Source: Aurantiacibacter odishensis
GTDB lineage: Bacteria > Pseudomonadota > Alphaproteobacteria > Sphingomonadales > Sphingomonadaceae
Assembly: GCF_003605195.1 (NCBI RefSeq)
Contig: NZ_QYOS01000025.1
Coordinates: 558,001-622,000, forward strand
Direction of reading: 5' to 3'
Length of the DNA stretch: 64,000 nt
The translations under genes and the position numbers were made by a program. Shown here in pieces: positions 46,684-56,243 of the stretch; positions within the stretch are counted from its first letter, which is position 1; the number at the start of each line of letters is the position of its first letter. The notes beneath the pieces are model-generated. The model was not told the DNA's origin. It saw only the letters and a list, made by a program, of their open reading frames with translations, and made no database searches.

Positions 46684-47384
46684 GCGCCTTCGAGCCTGTC
46701 ATCTACGAGGACGCGGGGACAAGCCTGACCGGCCACGTCGCCCGTCCCGATGGCCAGCCCCGCGCAGCCGTGCTGGTGTTCCCCACGATCATGAACTCCA
46801 CTCCCGCAGTGGAGGCGAAGGCGTGGGAGCTGGCCGAAGCGGGCTACCTCGCCATGATCGCCGACTTCTACGGCAAGACACCGTCCAGCTTCGACGATGC
46901 GCGTGTCTGCGCCAGCGAGATAAGGGAAACGCCGGAGCAATATCGCCAGCGACTGCGCGCTTCACTTCGCGCGCTCGTGTCTCTCGATGGCGCTGGTGAA
47001 CTCCCAGTCCTGATCATCGGCTTCTGCATGGGCGGACAGGCCGCGCTGGAACTCGCGCGCGAAGGCGCTCCGGTTGCGGCCGTGGCGAGTTTTCACGGGC
47101 TGCTGAATACGGATATGCCTGCCGAACCCGGCAAGGTCTCTGCCCGCATCCTCGTCTGCCACGGCGATGCCGACCCGATGGTGCCGCGCCAGCAGGTGCT
47201 GAAGTTCTGGGAGGAAATGGACCATGCCGGGGCCGACTGGCATTTCCACTCCTACGCAGGCGTGAAGCACGGCTTCACCAACCCTGCCCCGAACGACAAT
47301 CCCGCCACCGATTACGATGCCAGTGCGGACCGGCAGAGCTGGGCCGCCATGCTCTCGCTGTTCGACGAGGTGCTGGAAGACTAG
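46680..47384 (+). CDS. dienelactone hydrolase family protein
   Basis: A 234-residue alpha/beta hydrolase with the dienelactone hydrolase triad. The Cys nucleophile is in [15 protein letters not shown], Asp is in [11 protein letters not shown], and His is in [13 protein letters not shown]. The carboxylate-binding Glu region is near [21 protein letters not shown]. Whether the substrate is a dienelactone or another ester is unclear, as no aromatic-degradation genes surround it. The ATG overlaps the cysK stop as ATGA. It overlaps the acyl-CoA dehydrogenase gene by four bases, tail to tail. Confidence 0.88.
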
Positions 47385-49117
47385 GCGCGCAGGAAAGCGT
47401 CTTCGGGCAAGGCCATCAGGTTCTGCGCCCCGCCCTCTATCTTCGCGCGGAGGGATGAGGTGAGCGGCAGGGTCGCCTGGGCATAATGGCGGGCGGTAAT
47501 GCGCTTGGCTTCTGCAAAACCATCATCGCGCGCTTCCACCACATCCGCCATGCGAACCCACATCCAGCCGATTGCCACCACCCCGATCATCTCGAGAAAG
47601 GCGTAGGACGCCGCACCGAGCGTATTGGGATCCTCGCCCGCGTTTTCCAGCATCCACCGTGCCGCTTCGCGCGTGTCACCAACCGCCCGCGCCATTGGCT
47701 CCGCGATCCATTCCGGCGCATGCTTCAGGTCTGCTTCCACCAAGGCTGCGAAGCGCATGGCGACCGCGCCGCCGTCCTTCGCCAGCTTGCGCCCGGCAAG
47801 GTCAAGCGCCTGCACGCCGTTGGCACCTTCGTAAATCATGGCAATGCGGGCATCGCGCACGATCTGTTCCATGCCCCATTCCTTGACGTATCCGTGGCCG
47901 CCAAGAACCTGCTGCATCTCCACCGCGGTCTCGAATCCGCGGTCGCTGCCGTAGGCCTTGATGACCGGGGTGAGGAAGGACACCAGCGCATCGGCCTCCC
48001 TATCGCCAGCGTGGGCGCGGTCTATCTCCATCGCTGTCCATAGCACCAGTGTCCGGAACCCCTCGGCAAAGGCGCGCGCGTCCATCAGCATCCGGCGCAC
48101 ATCGGGGTGAACCAGCAGCGAATCCGCAGCAGCCGACGGATCGGCTCTCTCGCCCATTCCCCGTCCCTGCTTGCGCTCCAGGGCATAGGCCGCGGCGCGC
48201 TGGTAGGCATGTTCGGCATGGGCGAGACCCTGCACGCCAACAGCAAGGCGCGCAGCGTTCATCATGATGAACATGGCCGCCAGCCCGCCGTGCTCCTTGC
48301 CTAGCAGCCGGCCCTTCGCGCCATCGAAATTCATCACGCAGGTCGCGCTGCCATTCAGGCCCATCTTGTGCTCGATGGACGCGCAGGAAACTGCATTGCG
48401 GCTGCCGTCAGGCAGGATTTTCGGCACGAGAAACAGCGAAATCCCGCGCGAACCGGCAGGTGCATCGGGCAGCTTCGCCAGCACGAGGTGCACAATATTC
48501 TCGGTCAGGTCGTGCTCGCCGCCCGAAATGAAGATCTTTTCGCCCGTGATCGCGTGGGAGCCATCACCCTGCGGCTCCGCCTTCGTGCGCATCAGGCCGA
48601 GGTCGGTTCCGGCATGCCCCTCGGTCAGCGCCATCGTGGCGAGGTATTCCCCGCTCACGATCTTCTCGACGTAGGCTTCCTTGAGTTCATCGCTGCCCGC
48701 CGAGATGATCGTGGACGTCGCACCGCCGACAATGCCGGGGTACATCATGAACCCTGCGCAGGCCGAATTCATGTATTCCTCGAACACGGTGCCCAGCACG
48801 TGGCCCATGCCCTGCCCGCCGAACGCCGCGGGTGAAGCGATGGTGTTCCAGCCCGATTCGATCAGTTGTGCGTAGGCTTCCCGGAACCCCTCCGGCGTGG
48901 AGACGCTGCCGTCCTCGTGACGGATGCACCCCTGCGCGTCGGAAACGGGGTTCAACGGGGCCAGCACCTCGGCGCAGAACTTGCCCATGCCCTCCACCAC
49001 GGCCTCCACCGTGTCCTCGTCCAGCTGATCGTAGCCTGGAAGCTCGCAGTCGCTAATTTTCAGGACGTCATTCAGGACAAAAAGCGTATCACGCGTAGGC
49101 GCGGACCATCCGCTCAT
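47381..49117 (-). CDS. acyl-CoA dehydrogenase, DmdC-like
   Basis: A 578-residue FAD enzyme of the long acyl-CoA dehydrogenase group that carries a C-terminal DmdC-type domain. It has NTIASPAAFGGQGMGHVLGTVFEEYM, ALTEGHAGTDLGLMRTKA and ITGEKIFISGGEHDLTENIVHLVLAKL. IYEGANGVQALDLAGRKL carries the catalytic Glu (E-G-x-N). Relatives include 3-methylthiopropionyl-CoA dehydrogenase, but ordinary fatty acyl-CoA is equally possible. I chose the ATG at 49117 (MSGWSAPTRDTLFVLNDVL); the frame extends far upstream inside hisI. ATG and hisI stop overlap as TGATG. Confidence 0.9.
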   Translation of the reverse strand: MSGWSAPTRDTLFVLNDVLKISDCELPGYDQLDEDTVEAVVEGMGKFCAEVLAPLNPVSDAQGCIRHEDGSVSTPEGFREAYAQLIESGWNTIASPAAFGGQGMGHVLGTVFEEYMNSACAGFMMYPGIVGGATSTIISAGSDELKEAYVEKIVSGEYLATMALTEGHAGTDLGLMRTKAEPQGDGSHAITGEKIFISGGEHDLTENIVHLVLAKLPDAPAGSRGISLFLVPKILPDGSRNAVSCASIEHKMGLNGSATCVMNFDGAKGRLLGKEHGGLAAMFIMMNAARLAVGVQGLAHAEHAYQRAAAYALERKQGRGMGERADPSAAADSLLVHPDVRRMLMDARAFAEGFRTLVLWTAMEIDRAHAGDREADALVSFLTPVIKAYGSDRGFETAVEMQQVLGGHGYVKEWGMEQIVRDARIAMIYEGANGVQALDLAGRKLAKDGGAVAMRFAALVEADLKHAPEWIAEPMARAVGDTREAARWMLENAGEDPNTLGAASYAFLEMIGVVAIGWMWVRMADVVEARDDGFAEAKRITARHYAQATLPLTSSLRAKIEGGAQNLMALPEDAFLRA

Positions 49118-49503
49118 CAATCGTCTCCAATCCGTTCGAGCCTGTCGCCGGTCAGCTTGCGATAGAAGCAACTGCGTGCACCGGTATGGCACGCCGGACC
49201 AGTCGGCATCGCCTTCAGCACAAGCGCGTCCTGGTCGCAATCGACGAGGATCGTCTCGACATTGAGCACATTGCCAGAGGTCTCTCCCTTCATCCACAAC
49301 TTGCCACGGCTGCGTGAGTAGAAGTGGGCAATTCCTGTCTTGCGGGTGGCGTCGAGCGCCTGCTGATCCATGAATGCCAGCATCAGGATCTCGCCAGTTT
49401 CGGCATGCTGCACCACGGCGCTAAGCAGTCCGGCCGCGTCGAATTTCGGCATGAAGGCGGTGCCGCTCTCGCGCTCGTTATCGTGAGTGGAAATGGCTCT
49501 CAT
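49117..49503 (-). CDS. hisI: phosphoribosyl-AMP cyclohydrolase
   Basis: A 128-residue single-domain HisI (no HisE fusion) of histidine synthesis. It has ILMLAFMDQQALDATRKTGIAHFYSRSRGKLWMKGETSGN, then VLNVETILVDCDQDALVLKAMPTGPACHTGARSCFYR. Zinc and metal ligands C and D-C-D-x-D are present. The start is uncertain: I prefer the ATG at 49503 (MRAISTHDNERESG), while a later Met (MPKFDAAG) or upstream ones are possible. No other his genes are adjacent. Confidence 0.9.
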   Translation of the reverse strand: MRAISTHDNERESGTAFMPKFDAAGLLSAVVQHAETGEILMLAFMDQQALDATRKTGIAHFYSRSRGKLWMKGETSGNVLNVETILVDCDQDALVLKAMPTGPACHTGARSCFYRKLTGDRLERIGDD

Positions 49504-49655
49504 CCTTTCGCAATCGCACAGTAGGTTGCACTCTCTGTACGCATTTGTTGCAAGATAAACACATCCCCGCGGCAAAAACTAACAATAGCTGACATCGCTG
49601 TTTGCCTCGCAACCTATCTTTGAGATGAATGCAACGCGGCTTGACGGGCCGCCTG

Positions 49656-49821
49656 CCATTCCGGCCAGGGAATGGGGGGTCTCGGTGCTACACTGAACTA
49701 TCAGGGGCATCGTGTTCATGAGGGTTTGGAACAGGCGCGCCTTGCTGGGGGGCTGGCGCGACAGTTCCAGCGATATCGTCACGCGAACGCCCGGGACATT
49801 GTGCCCGGGCGTTTTGCTTTT
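49656..49821 (+). ncRNA. candidate small RNA with intrinsic terminator
   Basis: The only gene-free stretch over 300 bases (49504-49826) holds a series of hairpins on the plus strand. CCATTCC/GGAATGG lies at 49656-49675. A two-part stem at 49727-49769 has TGGAAC/GTTCCA and CGCGCC/GGCGCG around a G-rich loop. The terminator at 49786-49821 closes the series. Open frames through the region run on past the terminator without stopping, so coding is unlikely. The flanking genes hisI and comF are both on the minus strand, so the RNA would have its own promoter. The 5' end is not defined: TTGACG at 49641 is the only -35-like box and has no good -10. I do not recognise the RNA family. Confidence 0.45.
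49786..49821 (+). terminator. intrinsic terminator
   Basis: AACGCCCGGG and CCCGGGCGTT pair perfectly over 10 bases around the loop ACATTGTG. TTTTGCTTTT follows on the plus strand only. This is the clearest factor-independent terminator in the window, yet no annotated plus-strand gene ends before it. Confidence 0.8.
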
Positions 49822-49826
49822 GCCCC

Positions 49827-50486
49827 TTATCCATCGGCCCGCCACCCCTCGCCGACTCGCGAGAAACAGGCCACGTGGACGCGGCGAACCCCTGCTGTCC
49901 TGAGGGCATGGATGCAGGCATTGCTCGTCGCGCCGCTGGTCAGCACGTCGTCAACCAAAAGGACGTTCGCGCCCCGAAGCATCGTCAGCCGGGCCGGGTT
50001 ACAGGAGATCGCATCCTGCAGCACCTTTGCGCGCTCGATTCGCCCGAGGCCGCCGAGGCTCGGCGTCCGCTTCGGGCGCAGCAGTGCATCGACAGCCAGC
50101 GTGACATCCCGGAGCTTGCAGATCTCGCGCGCGATCAGGGCGGACTGGTTGTAACCGCGTTGCCACAGGCGGACACGGTGGAGCGGAACCGGCACAGCCA
50201 GCCAGTGACCCTCAAGTTCCGGAAGCCGGGCGGAAATCTGTCGCGCCATCATTCCCGCAAGCGCGATCTTTCGCCCGTGCTTGAAATTCAGCACCAACTG
50301 GCGGGCGGCATCGTTGTAGAGCGTGGCGGCGGTCACTTCGCTTCCCGGATCGGAATCGGGGATTTCGAGCGTGGACCAGCACTCCATGCAGAGCCCGCGC
50401 TGGGCGGCGATCGCCTGGCCGCACAAGGGGCAGCGCGGCGGATAGATCAGGTCCACCAGCGGGGCGAATGCGTCTTTCACGGACAT
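49827..50486 (-). CDS. comF: ComF family phosphoribosyltransferase-like protein
   Basis: A 219-residue protein. An N-terminal zinc finger (YPPRCPLCGQ ... LCMECW) is followed by a type I phosphoribosyltransferase fold with VPVPLHRVRLWQRGYNQSALIAREI and the PRPP loop VLLVDDVLTSGATSNAC. ComF proteins are linked to DNA uptake or salvage, but the reaction is not established. The ATG at 50486 (MSVKDAFAPLVDLIYP) was chosen as the first Met near the finger. It is divergent from the methyltransferase gene. Confidence 0.88.
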   Translation of the reverse strand: MSVKDAFAPLVDLIYPPRCPLCGQAIAAQRGLCMECWSTLEIPDSDPGSEVTAATLYNDAARQLVLNFKHGRKIALAGMMARQISARLPELEGHWLAVPVPLHRVRLWQRGYNQSALIAREICKLRDVTLAVDALLRPKRTPSLGGLGRIERAKVLQDAISCNPARLTMLRGANVLLVDDVLTSGATSNACIHALRTAGVRRVHVACFSRVGEGWRADG

Positions 50487-50528
50487 GCGGGCTATGCTGC
50501 TACGGCGAGGATCGGTAGGCAAGCGGGC

Positions 50529-51308
50529 ATGGCCACCAATCCCCCTTCCATCTTTTCGGATTCCCGCCGCAAAGCCAATCGCTTGCGCACGCTTTCGCTG
50601 CAATCCGGCATATCGGACCCCGCCCGTTTCGTGCTTGATGACATGGTCGACGACATGGCCGAGCGGCTCGCTTTTGTGCGGCACGAGCCGGAAAAGGCGC
50701 TGGTGATCGGAGACTATACCGGGCGCATGGTTGCCGAGGTCCTTCCGGACACCGCCTCCATCCACGCAGCCGATTTTGTAGGCAAGCATGACCTCGATCT
50801 TGCCCGGCCATTTCCCGTTTCGGGCTTTGATTTCATCGCAGTGCTTGGCCTGCTCGACACGGTAAACGACCTGCCGGGCGCGCTCATCCACTTGCGGCAG
50901 GCGCTGGCGCCGGGCGGGATGGTGATCGCGATGTTCGCAGGCGGCGGCTCGCTACCCTCGTTGCGCAAGGCGATCTATGCGGCCGAGCCGGACAGGCCGG
51001 CGGCGCGGATGCACCCGCTGGTGGACACGCGCGCGGCGGCGGAACTGCTGCAACGCGCAGCGTGGAAGGACCCGGTGGTCGATTCGCACGACCTCAAGGT
51101 GCGCTACCGTTCGATGGATCGCCTCGTCGCCGATCTGCGCGAGCAGGGGCTTGGCAACGCCCTCGCCTCTCCTGCCCCACGGCTTACGCGCGCCGGGCTG
51201 GAGCGTGCGCGGCGGGCGTTCATGGCGCAGGCGGACGAGGATGGTCGGGTCACGGAAACCTTTTCCGTCCTCACGCTCAGCGGCAGGCGGTCACTTGCCG
51301 GAACGTAG
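50529..51308 (+). CDS. SAM-dependent methyltransferase (BioC/NDUFAF5-like)
   Basis: A 259-residue class I methyltransferase-like protein. After an N-terminal region typical of the NDUFAF5 group (IFSDSRRKANRLRTLSLQS), the SAM site area is EKALVIGDYTGRMVAEVLPDTASIHAADF. LGLLDTVNDLPGALIHLRQALAPGGMVIAMFAGGGSLPSLR follows. The first motif (VIGDYTGRM) is weaker than the usual GxGxG, so SAM binding is likely but not certain. Human NDUFAF5 hydroxylates a complex I subunit. The tail overlaps ppdK by 18 bases, convergent. Confidence 0.78.
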   Translation: MATNPPSIFSDSRRKANRLRTLSLQSGISDPARFVLDDMVDDMAERLAFVRHEPEKALVIGDYTGRMVAEVLPDTASIHAADFVGKHDLDLARPFPVSGFDFIAVLGLLDTVNDLPGALIHLRQALAPGGMVIAMFAGGGSLPSLRKAIYAAEPDRPAARMHPLVDTRAAAELLQRAAWKDPVVDSHDLKVRYRSMDRLVADLREQGLGNALASPAPRLTRAGLERARRAFMAQADEDGRVTETFSVLTLSGRRSLAGT

Positions 51309-53963
51309 CGCCGCCTGTGCCGCTGCAAGCCGTGCAATCGGCACGCGGTAGGGCGAGGCGCTGACGTAGTCGAGGCCGACCTTTTCGCAGAAGGCGATGC
51401 TTTCGGGGTCGCCACCATGCTCGCCGCAGATGCCCAGCTTGATATCGGGACGCGTGGCCCGTCCGCGTTCGACGGCGATTTCCACCAGCTGACCCACGCC
51501 GTCCACGTCGAGCGATACGAACGGGTCGCGGGCGTAGATGCCCTTGTCGACGTAGGGCGACAGGAAGCGCCCGGCATCGTCGCGGGACACGCCCAGCGCG
51601 GTCTGCGTGAGGTCGTTGGTGCCGAAGCTGAAGAAGCGCGCTTCCTCGGCGATCTCGCCCGCCATCAGTGCGGCTCGCGGCAGTTCGATCATGGTGCCGG
51701 AGAGGTAATCGACGCTCGCGCCCTTCTCCTCGAACACGGTGTTCGCCGTACGCACCACCAGCGCGCGCAGGATCTCCAGTTCCTTCTTCGTGGCGACCAG
51801 CGGGATCATCACTTCGGGAACGACGGGCTCCCCGCCCTCCGCCGTCACGTCGCAGGCAGCCTCGAAGATGGCACGCGCTTGCATCTCGTAGATTTCAGGG
51901 AAGGTGATGCCGAGGCGGCAGCCGCGGTGGCCCAGCATCGGGTTGAACTCGTGCAGTTCGTTCGCGCGGCGCTTCAGGTGTTCGATATCGACGTCGAGGC
52001 TATCGGCCAGCTCCTGGAACTCCTCGTCGCGCGTCGGCATGAACTCGTGCAGCGGCGGATCGAGCAGGCGGATGGTGCACGGCAGGCCATGCATGGTGCG
52101 GAAGATCTCGGCAAAGTCGCTGCGCTGTTCGGGCAGCAGCTTTTCCAGCGCCTTGCGCCTTCCGGCCTCGTCGTCGGCGAGGATCATTTCGCGCACGGCC
52201 AGGATGCGACCGGCATCGAAGAACATGTGCTCCGTGCGGCACAGGCCGATGCCTTCCGCGCCAAAGCCGCGCGCGGTCTTGCAGTCTTCGGGCGTTTCCG
52301 CGTTGGTGCGCACGCCCATGCGGCGGTGCTTGTCCGCCCATTCCATGAGGGTGCCGAAATCGCCCGCGAGTTCAGGCTCGATGGTGGGCACGCGGCCTGC
52401 CATGATCTGCCCCGTCGCGCCGTCCAGCGTGATGACGTCGCCTTCCTTCAGCTCACGGCTGCCGATGCGCAGGGTGCGGTCCTTGAGGTTGATCGAGACA
52501 CCGCTTGCGCCCGAAACGCAGGGGCGGCCCATGCCGCGCGCCACCACGGCGGCGTGGCTGGTCATGCCGCCGCGCGCCGTAAGGATGCCGCGCGCTGCGT
52601 GCATGCCGTGGATATCCTCCGGGCTGGTTTCCACGCGCACGAGGACCACGTCCTCCTCGCGGTTCGCCCACAGTTCGGCGGTATCGGCATCGAGCACGAT
52701 CTTGCCCGAGGCGGCACCCGGCGATGCCGGAAGACCGGTAGCGAGTTCATCGCGCGGCGCATCGGGATCGAGCGTTGGATGCAGCAACTGGTCGAGCGCC
52801 ATCGGATCGACGCGCAGGATCGCGGTTTTCTCGTCGACCAGACCCTCGCCCACCATGTCCACCGCCATCTTCAGCGCGGCCTTGGCGGTGCGCTTGCCGT
52901 TGCGGGTCTGCAGCATCCACAGCGTGCCCTGCTGCACGGTGAACTCGATATCCTGCATGTCCTTGTAGTGGTTTTCGAGCAGGTCGAAGACGCGGGCCAA
53001 TTCCTCGTAGGCTTCGGGCATGGCTTCTTCCATGCTCGGCAAGTCAGCCCCGGCCGCTTCGCGCCGGGCCTTCGTCAGGTACTGCGGCGTGCGGATGCCG
53101 GCCACCACGTCCTCGCCTTGCGCGTTCACCAGCCATTCGCCGTAGTAGTTGCGCTCTCCGGTGGAGGGATCGCGGGTGAAGGCAACGCCGGTGGCGCTGG
53201 TATCGCCCATGTTGCCGAACACCATCGCCTGCACGTTGACAGCGGTGCCCCAGTCGCCCGGAATGCCGTTGAGGCGGCGATAGACCTTGGCGCGTTCGGC
53301 ATCCCAGCTTTCGAAGACGGCGGCAATCGCGCCCCATAGCTGTTCGTTCACGTCCTGCGGGAACGGCTTGCCGCGCTCTGCCGCCACGATCTGCTTGAAT
53401 TCGCCCACCAGTTCGCGCCAGTCGTCGGCGCTCATCTCGGTGTCGGTGAAGTAGCCGCGATCTTCCTTGGCAATTTCCAGCGCTTCCTCGAACGCGCCGT
53501 GATCGAGACCGAGCACGACATCGGAGTACATCTGGATGAAGCGACGGTAGCTGTCCCAGGCGAACCGTGCGTCTTCGGAAGTGGTGGCAAGCCCCTCCAC
53601 CGTCTCGTCGTTCAGGCCAAGGTTCAGCACGGTGTCCATCATGCCGGGCATGGAGACGCGGGCGCCGGAGCGGACCGAGACGAGCAGCGGATCGGCAGCA
53701 TCGCCGAAGCGCTTGCCGACGTTGCGCTCGATATGGGCGAGCGCCTCGGCAACGTCGCTGCGCAGCTTGTCGGAGAAGGCTTCTCCGCGGTTGAGGTAGC
53801 TGACCGATTCCTCGGTCGTGATGGTGAAGCCGGGAGGGACCGGCAGGCCGATGGAGGCCATCTCGGCAAGGTTCGCGCCCTTGCCTCCGGTCACGGTCTT
53901 GTCGCGCTGGCGGGGATCGTCGTGCGGTGCATCGCCGCCGAATGTGTAGACCGTTTGCGTCAT
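51291..53963 (-). CDS. ppdK: pyruvate, phosphate dikinase
   Basis: An 890-residue enzyme interconverting pyruvate, ATP and Pi with PEP, AMP and PPi. The ATP-grasp N-terminal part starts YTFGGDAPHDDPRQRDKTVTGGKGANLAEMASIGLPVPPGFTITTE. The swivelling phospho-His is in TARGGMTSHAAVVARGMGRPCVSG. The PEP-binding barrel has GIGLCRTEHMFF and LGICGEHGGDPESI. AAGGTGAG precedes the ATG. It follows glyS by 120 bases, the common alphaproteobacterial order glyQ-glyS-ppdK. Confidence 0.97.
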   Translation of the reverse strand: MTQTVYTFGGDAPHDDPRQRDKTVTGGKGANLAEMASIGLPVPPGFTITTEESVSYLNRGEAFSDKLRSDVAEALAHIERNVGKRFGDAADPLLVSVRSGARVSMPGMMDTVLNLGLNDETVEGLATTSEDARFAWDSYRRFIQMYSDVVLGLDHGAFEEALEIAKEDRGYFTDTEMSADDWRELVGEFKQIVAAERGKPFPQDVNEQLWGAIAAVFESWDAERAKVYRRLNGIPGDWGTAVNVQAMVFGNMGDTSATGVAFTRDPSTGERNYYGEWLVNAQGEDVVAGIRTPQYLTKARREAAGADLPSMEEAMPEAYEELARVFDLLENHYKDMQDIEFTVQQGTLWMLQTRNGKRTAKAALKMAVDMVGEGLVDEKTAILRVDPMALDQLLHPTLDPDAPRDELATGLPASPGAASGKIVLDADTAELWANREEDVVLVRVETSPEDIHGMHAARGILTARGGMTSHAAVVARGMGRPCVSGASGVSINLKDRTLRIGSRELKEGDVITLDGATGQIMAGRVPTIEPELAGDFGTLMEWADKHRRMGVRTNAETPEDCKTARGFGAEGIGLCRTEHMFFDAGRILAVREMILADDEAGRRKALEKLLPEQRSDFAEIFRTMHGLPCTIRLLDPPLHEFMPTRDEEFQELADSLDVDIEHLKRRANELHEFNPMLGHRGCRLGITFPEIYEMQARAIFEAACDVTAEGGEPVVPEVMIPLVATKKELEILRALVVRTANTVFEEKGASVDYLSGTMIELPRAALMAGEIAEEARFFSFGTNDLTQTALGVSRDDAGRFLSPYVDKGIYARDPFVSLDVDGVGQLVEIAVERGRATRPDIKLGICGEHGGDPESIAFCEKVGLDYVSASPYRVPIARLAAAQAALRSGK

Positions 53964-54083
53964 GTACTCACCTTTGACCTGGAACGGCGAAGTGGTGGTT
54001 TTAAGAAACCTTCGTATCGCTCCAAACTTTTGTTCTTGCGCGGTACTTTCCCGAACGACGGCGTAGGACGTGTAACCTTTGCC

Positions 54084-56243
54084 CTAACCCTCGATCTTCG
54101 AGAAATCCGCCACGTTGTGCACCGCAGCACGGAAACGTGCAAGCAGGTCCAGCCGCGAAGCGCGCTTGTCCTCGTCTGGGTCATTGACCGTCACCTCCTC
54201 GAAAAAGGCATCGATCGGGGCGCGAAGGCTGGCAAGGGCAGACATCGCTGCGGCGAAATCTTCCTTTTCAATGGCCTGGCTCGCCTGCGGTTCCGCCGCG
54301 TCGAGCGCCTCGATCAGGGCCTTCTCGGCAGGTTCGGGCGTGTAGGACAGTTCGCGGGCGTGGCGCTCGCTCATCTTGGCATCGACCACGGCCTTCATGT
54401 CCGGATCGTCAACCAGCGCCAGCGGGTCCTCCTCCCCGGTGCGGGCAATTTCGCCCTCGATGCCGAGCCAGTCTTCCTTCTTGAGAATATTGGCCGCGCG
54501 CTTGTATCCGGCGAGGAGGTTGGTGCCGTTGTCGGTCTTTAGGAATTCGGCGAGAGCGCGCGCACGCGCTTCGATCCTGTCGGTTCGTGCATCGGTGTGT
54601 CCCTGCCATTCGCGCGATGCAGCGATGTAGTCGTGGCGCACGCCCTCCTCCCGCATCTGCACGGCCAGCCTGTCGGAGAGAAATTCCGCGACGCGCGTGC
54701 CGAGCTTTGCCTGGCCCAGCCCGCCCCACGCCTGCGCGGCCTGTTCCAGCGAAAGCTCCAGCCCGTTCGCCTGCACCAGTCGCAGGTAACCCAGCGCGGC
54801 GCGGCGCAGGGCGAAGGGGTCTTTCGAACCCGTAGGCAGGATATCGATGTTGAAGAAGCTGAACAGGTTGTCGAGCTTGTCGGCCAGACTCACGGCCACG
54901 GTCAGCGGCGCGGTCGGAACTTCGTCGTCCTGTCCCACCGGCTTGTAATGATCGCGGATGGCATCGGCCACATCCTGCGGCAGGCCTTCCTTCTCGGCGT
55001 AGTAGCCGCCCATCAGGCCCTGCAATTCCGGAAATTCGCCAACCATTTCGGTAACGAGATCGGACTTGCTCAATTCGGCGGCCTGCCGCGCAAGGTTGTG
55101 ATCGCCGTTCGGAGCGCGCGCATCGGAAGTGAGCCATTCTGCCAGCTTCGCCACCCGGTCCACCTTGTCGGCCACGGAACCTAGCTTTTCGTGGAAGGTG
55201 ATCCGCTCCAGCTTCTTCGCGTGTTCACGCAGCGGCGTCTTCTGGTCCAGTTCCCAGAAGAAGCGCGCATCGCTCAAACGCGCAGCCAGCACCTTGCGGT
55301 TACCGTCGACAATCGCCGCGCCGCCGTCAGCAGCCTCGATATTGGCGGTGCAAACGAAGGCGTTGGCGAGTTTGCCGTCCGCGTTTTCGCAGACGAAATA
55401 CTTCTGGTTCACCCGCGCGGTGAGTTGGATGACTTCGGGCGGAACGTCGAGGAAGTCCTCGTCGAAGCGGCCGAGTAGCGGCACGGGCCATTCGGTGAGG
55501 CCCGCGTTCTCGATCACCAGCCCCTCGTCCTTGACCAGCTTGAGGCCCGCTTCGGAAGCCACGGCAGCAGCACGCTCGCGCACAATGTCCTGACGTTCCT
55601 CGTGGTCAACGATCACGTGGCAGGCGCGCAGCTTCTCGGCGTAGTCGTCGGCGCTGCCGATGGTGATGTCGCCCGAGTGGTGGAAGCGGTGGCCCAGCGT
55701 GACCCATCCCGAGGTGACGCCGTGCACTTCGCACTCGACCAGTTCCTCGCCCAGCAGCGCGACGATGCCCGACAGCGGGCGTACCCAGCGCAAGGATTCG
55801 GTCGAGCGGGATGCCTCGCCCCAGCGCATGGACTTGGGCCAGGAGAAATCGCGGATGATAGCGGGGATCGCCTCGGCCAGCAGGTCCTTCGTCGCGCGGC
55901 CGGGAATGTTCTTCACCGCGAAATACGTCTCGCGGCCCTTCACCTCGCGCACTTCGAGGTCTTCGCGGGAGACACCCTGTTTGCGGCAGAAACCGTCAAC
56001 CGCCTGATCGGGCGCGCCAAGGGGCGGGCCTTTCTCCTCGCTGCTGACGGGCTGCGTGGCGTCCGGCAGACCGCGCGCAATCAGCGCAAGGCGGCGCGGG
56101 GTGGACCATACGGTGATATCGCCCACGTCCACACCGGCAGCATCCATTTCGCGGCGGAACAGCTTTTCCAGTTCGGCGCGGGCCCCTGCCTGCATGCGGG
56201 CGGGGATCTCTTCGGAGCGCAGTTCGAGCAGGAAATCACTCAT
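54084..56243 (-). CDS. glyS: glycyl-tRNA synthetase beta subunit
   Basis: A 719-residue beta chain of the alpha2-beta2 enzyme, which holds tRNA-binding parts. It begins [29 protein letters not shown] and has [52 protein letters not shown] and [23 protein letters not shown]. The C-terminal anticodon-binding-like region ends VADFSKIEG. The ATG at 56243 overlaps the glyQ stop by four bases. Confidence 0.97.
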   Translation of the reverse strand: MSDFLLELRSEEIPARMQAGARAELEKLFRREMDAAGVDVGDITVWSTPRRLALIARGLPDATQPVSSEEKGPPLGAPDQAVDGFCRKQGVSREDLEVREVKGRETYFAVKNIPGRATKDLLAEAIPAIIRDFSWPKSMRWGEASRSTESLRWVRPLSGIVALLGEELVECEVHGVTSGWVTLGHRFHHSGDITIGSADDYAEKLRACHVIVDHEERQDIVRERAAAVASEAGLKLVKDEGLVIENAGLTEWPVPLLGRFDEDFLDVPPEVIQLTARVNQKYFVCENADGKLANAFVCTANIEAADGGAAIVDGNRKVLAARLSDARFFWELDQKTPLREHAKKLERITFHEKLGSVADKVDRVAKLAEWLTSDARAPNGDHNLARQAAELSKSDLVTEMVGEFPELQGLMGGYYAEKEGLPQDVADAIRDHYKPVGQDDEVPTAPLTVAVSLADKLDNLFSFFNIDILPTGSKDPFALRRAALGYLRLVQANGLELSLEQAAQAWGGLGQAKLGTRVAEFLSDRLAVQMREEGVRHDYIAASREWQGHTDARTDRIEARARALAEFLKTDNGTNLLAGYKRAANILKKEDWLGIEGEIARTGEEDPLALVDDPDMKAVVDAKMSERHARELSYTPEPAEKALIEALDAAEPQASQAIEKEDFAAAMSALASLRAPIDAFFEEVTVNDPDEDKRASRLDLLARFRAAVHNVADFSKIEG

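Noticed and set aside
49672-50154. Open frame through the comF upstream gap on the plus strand
   Set aside because: It passes through a strong intrinsic terminator and runs antisense into comF. A small RNA explains the region better.
51417-53339. 640-codon open frame antisense to ppdK
   Set aside because: It is fully inside ppdK on the other strand and has the Ala/Arg/His-rich composition of a shadow frame.
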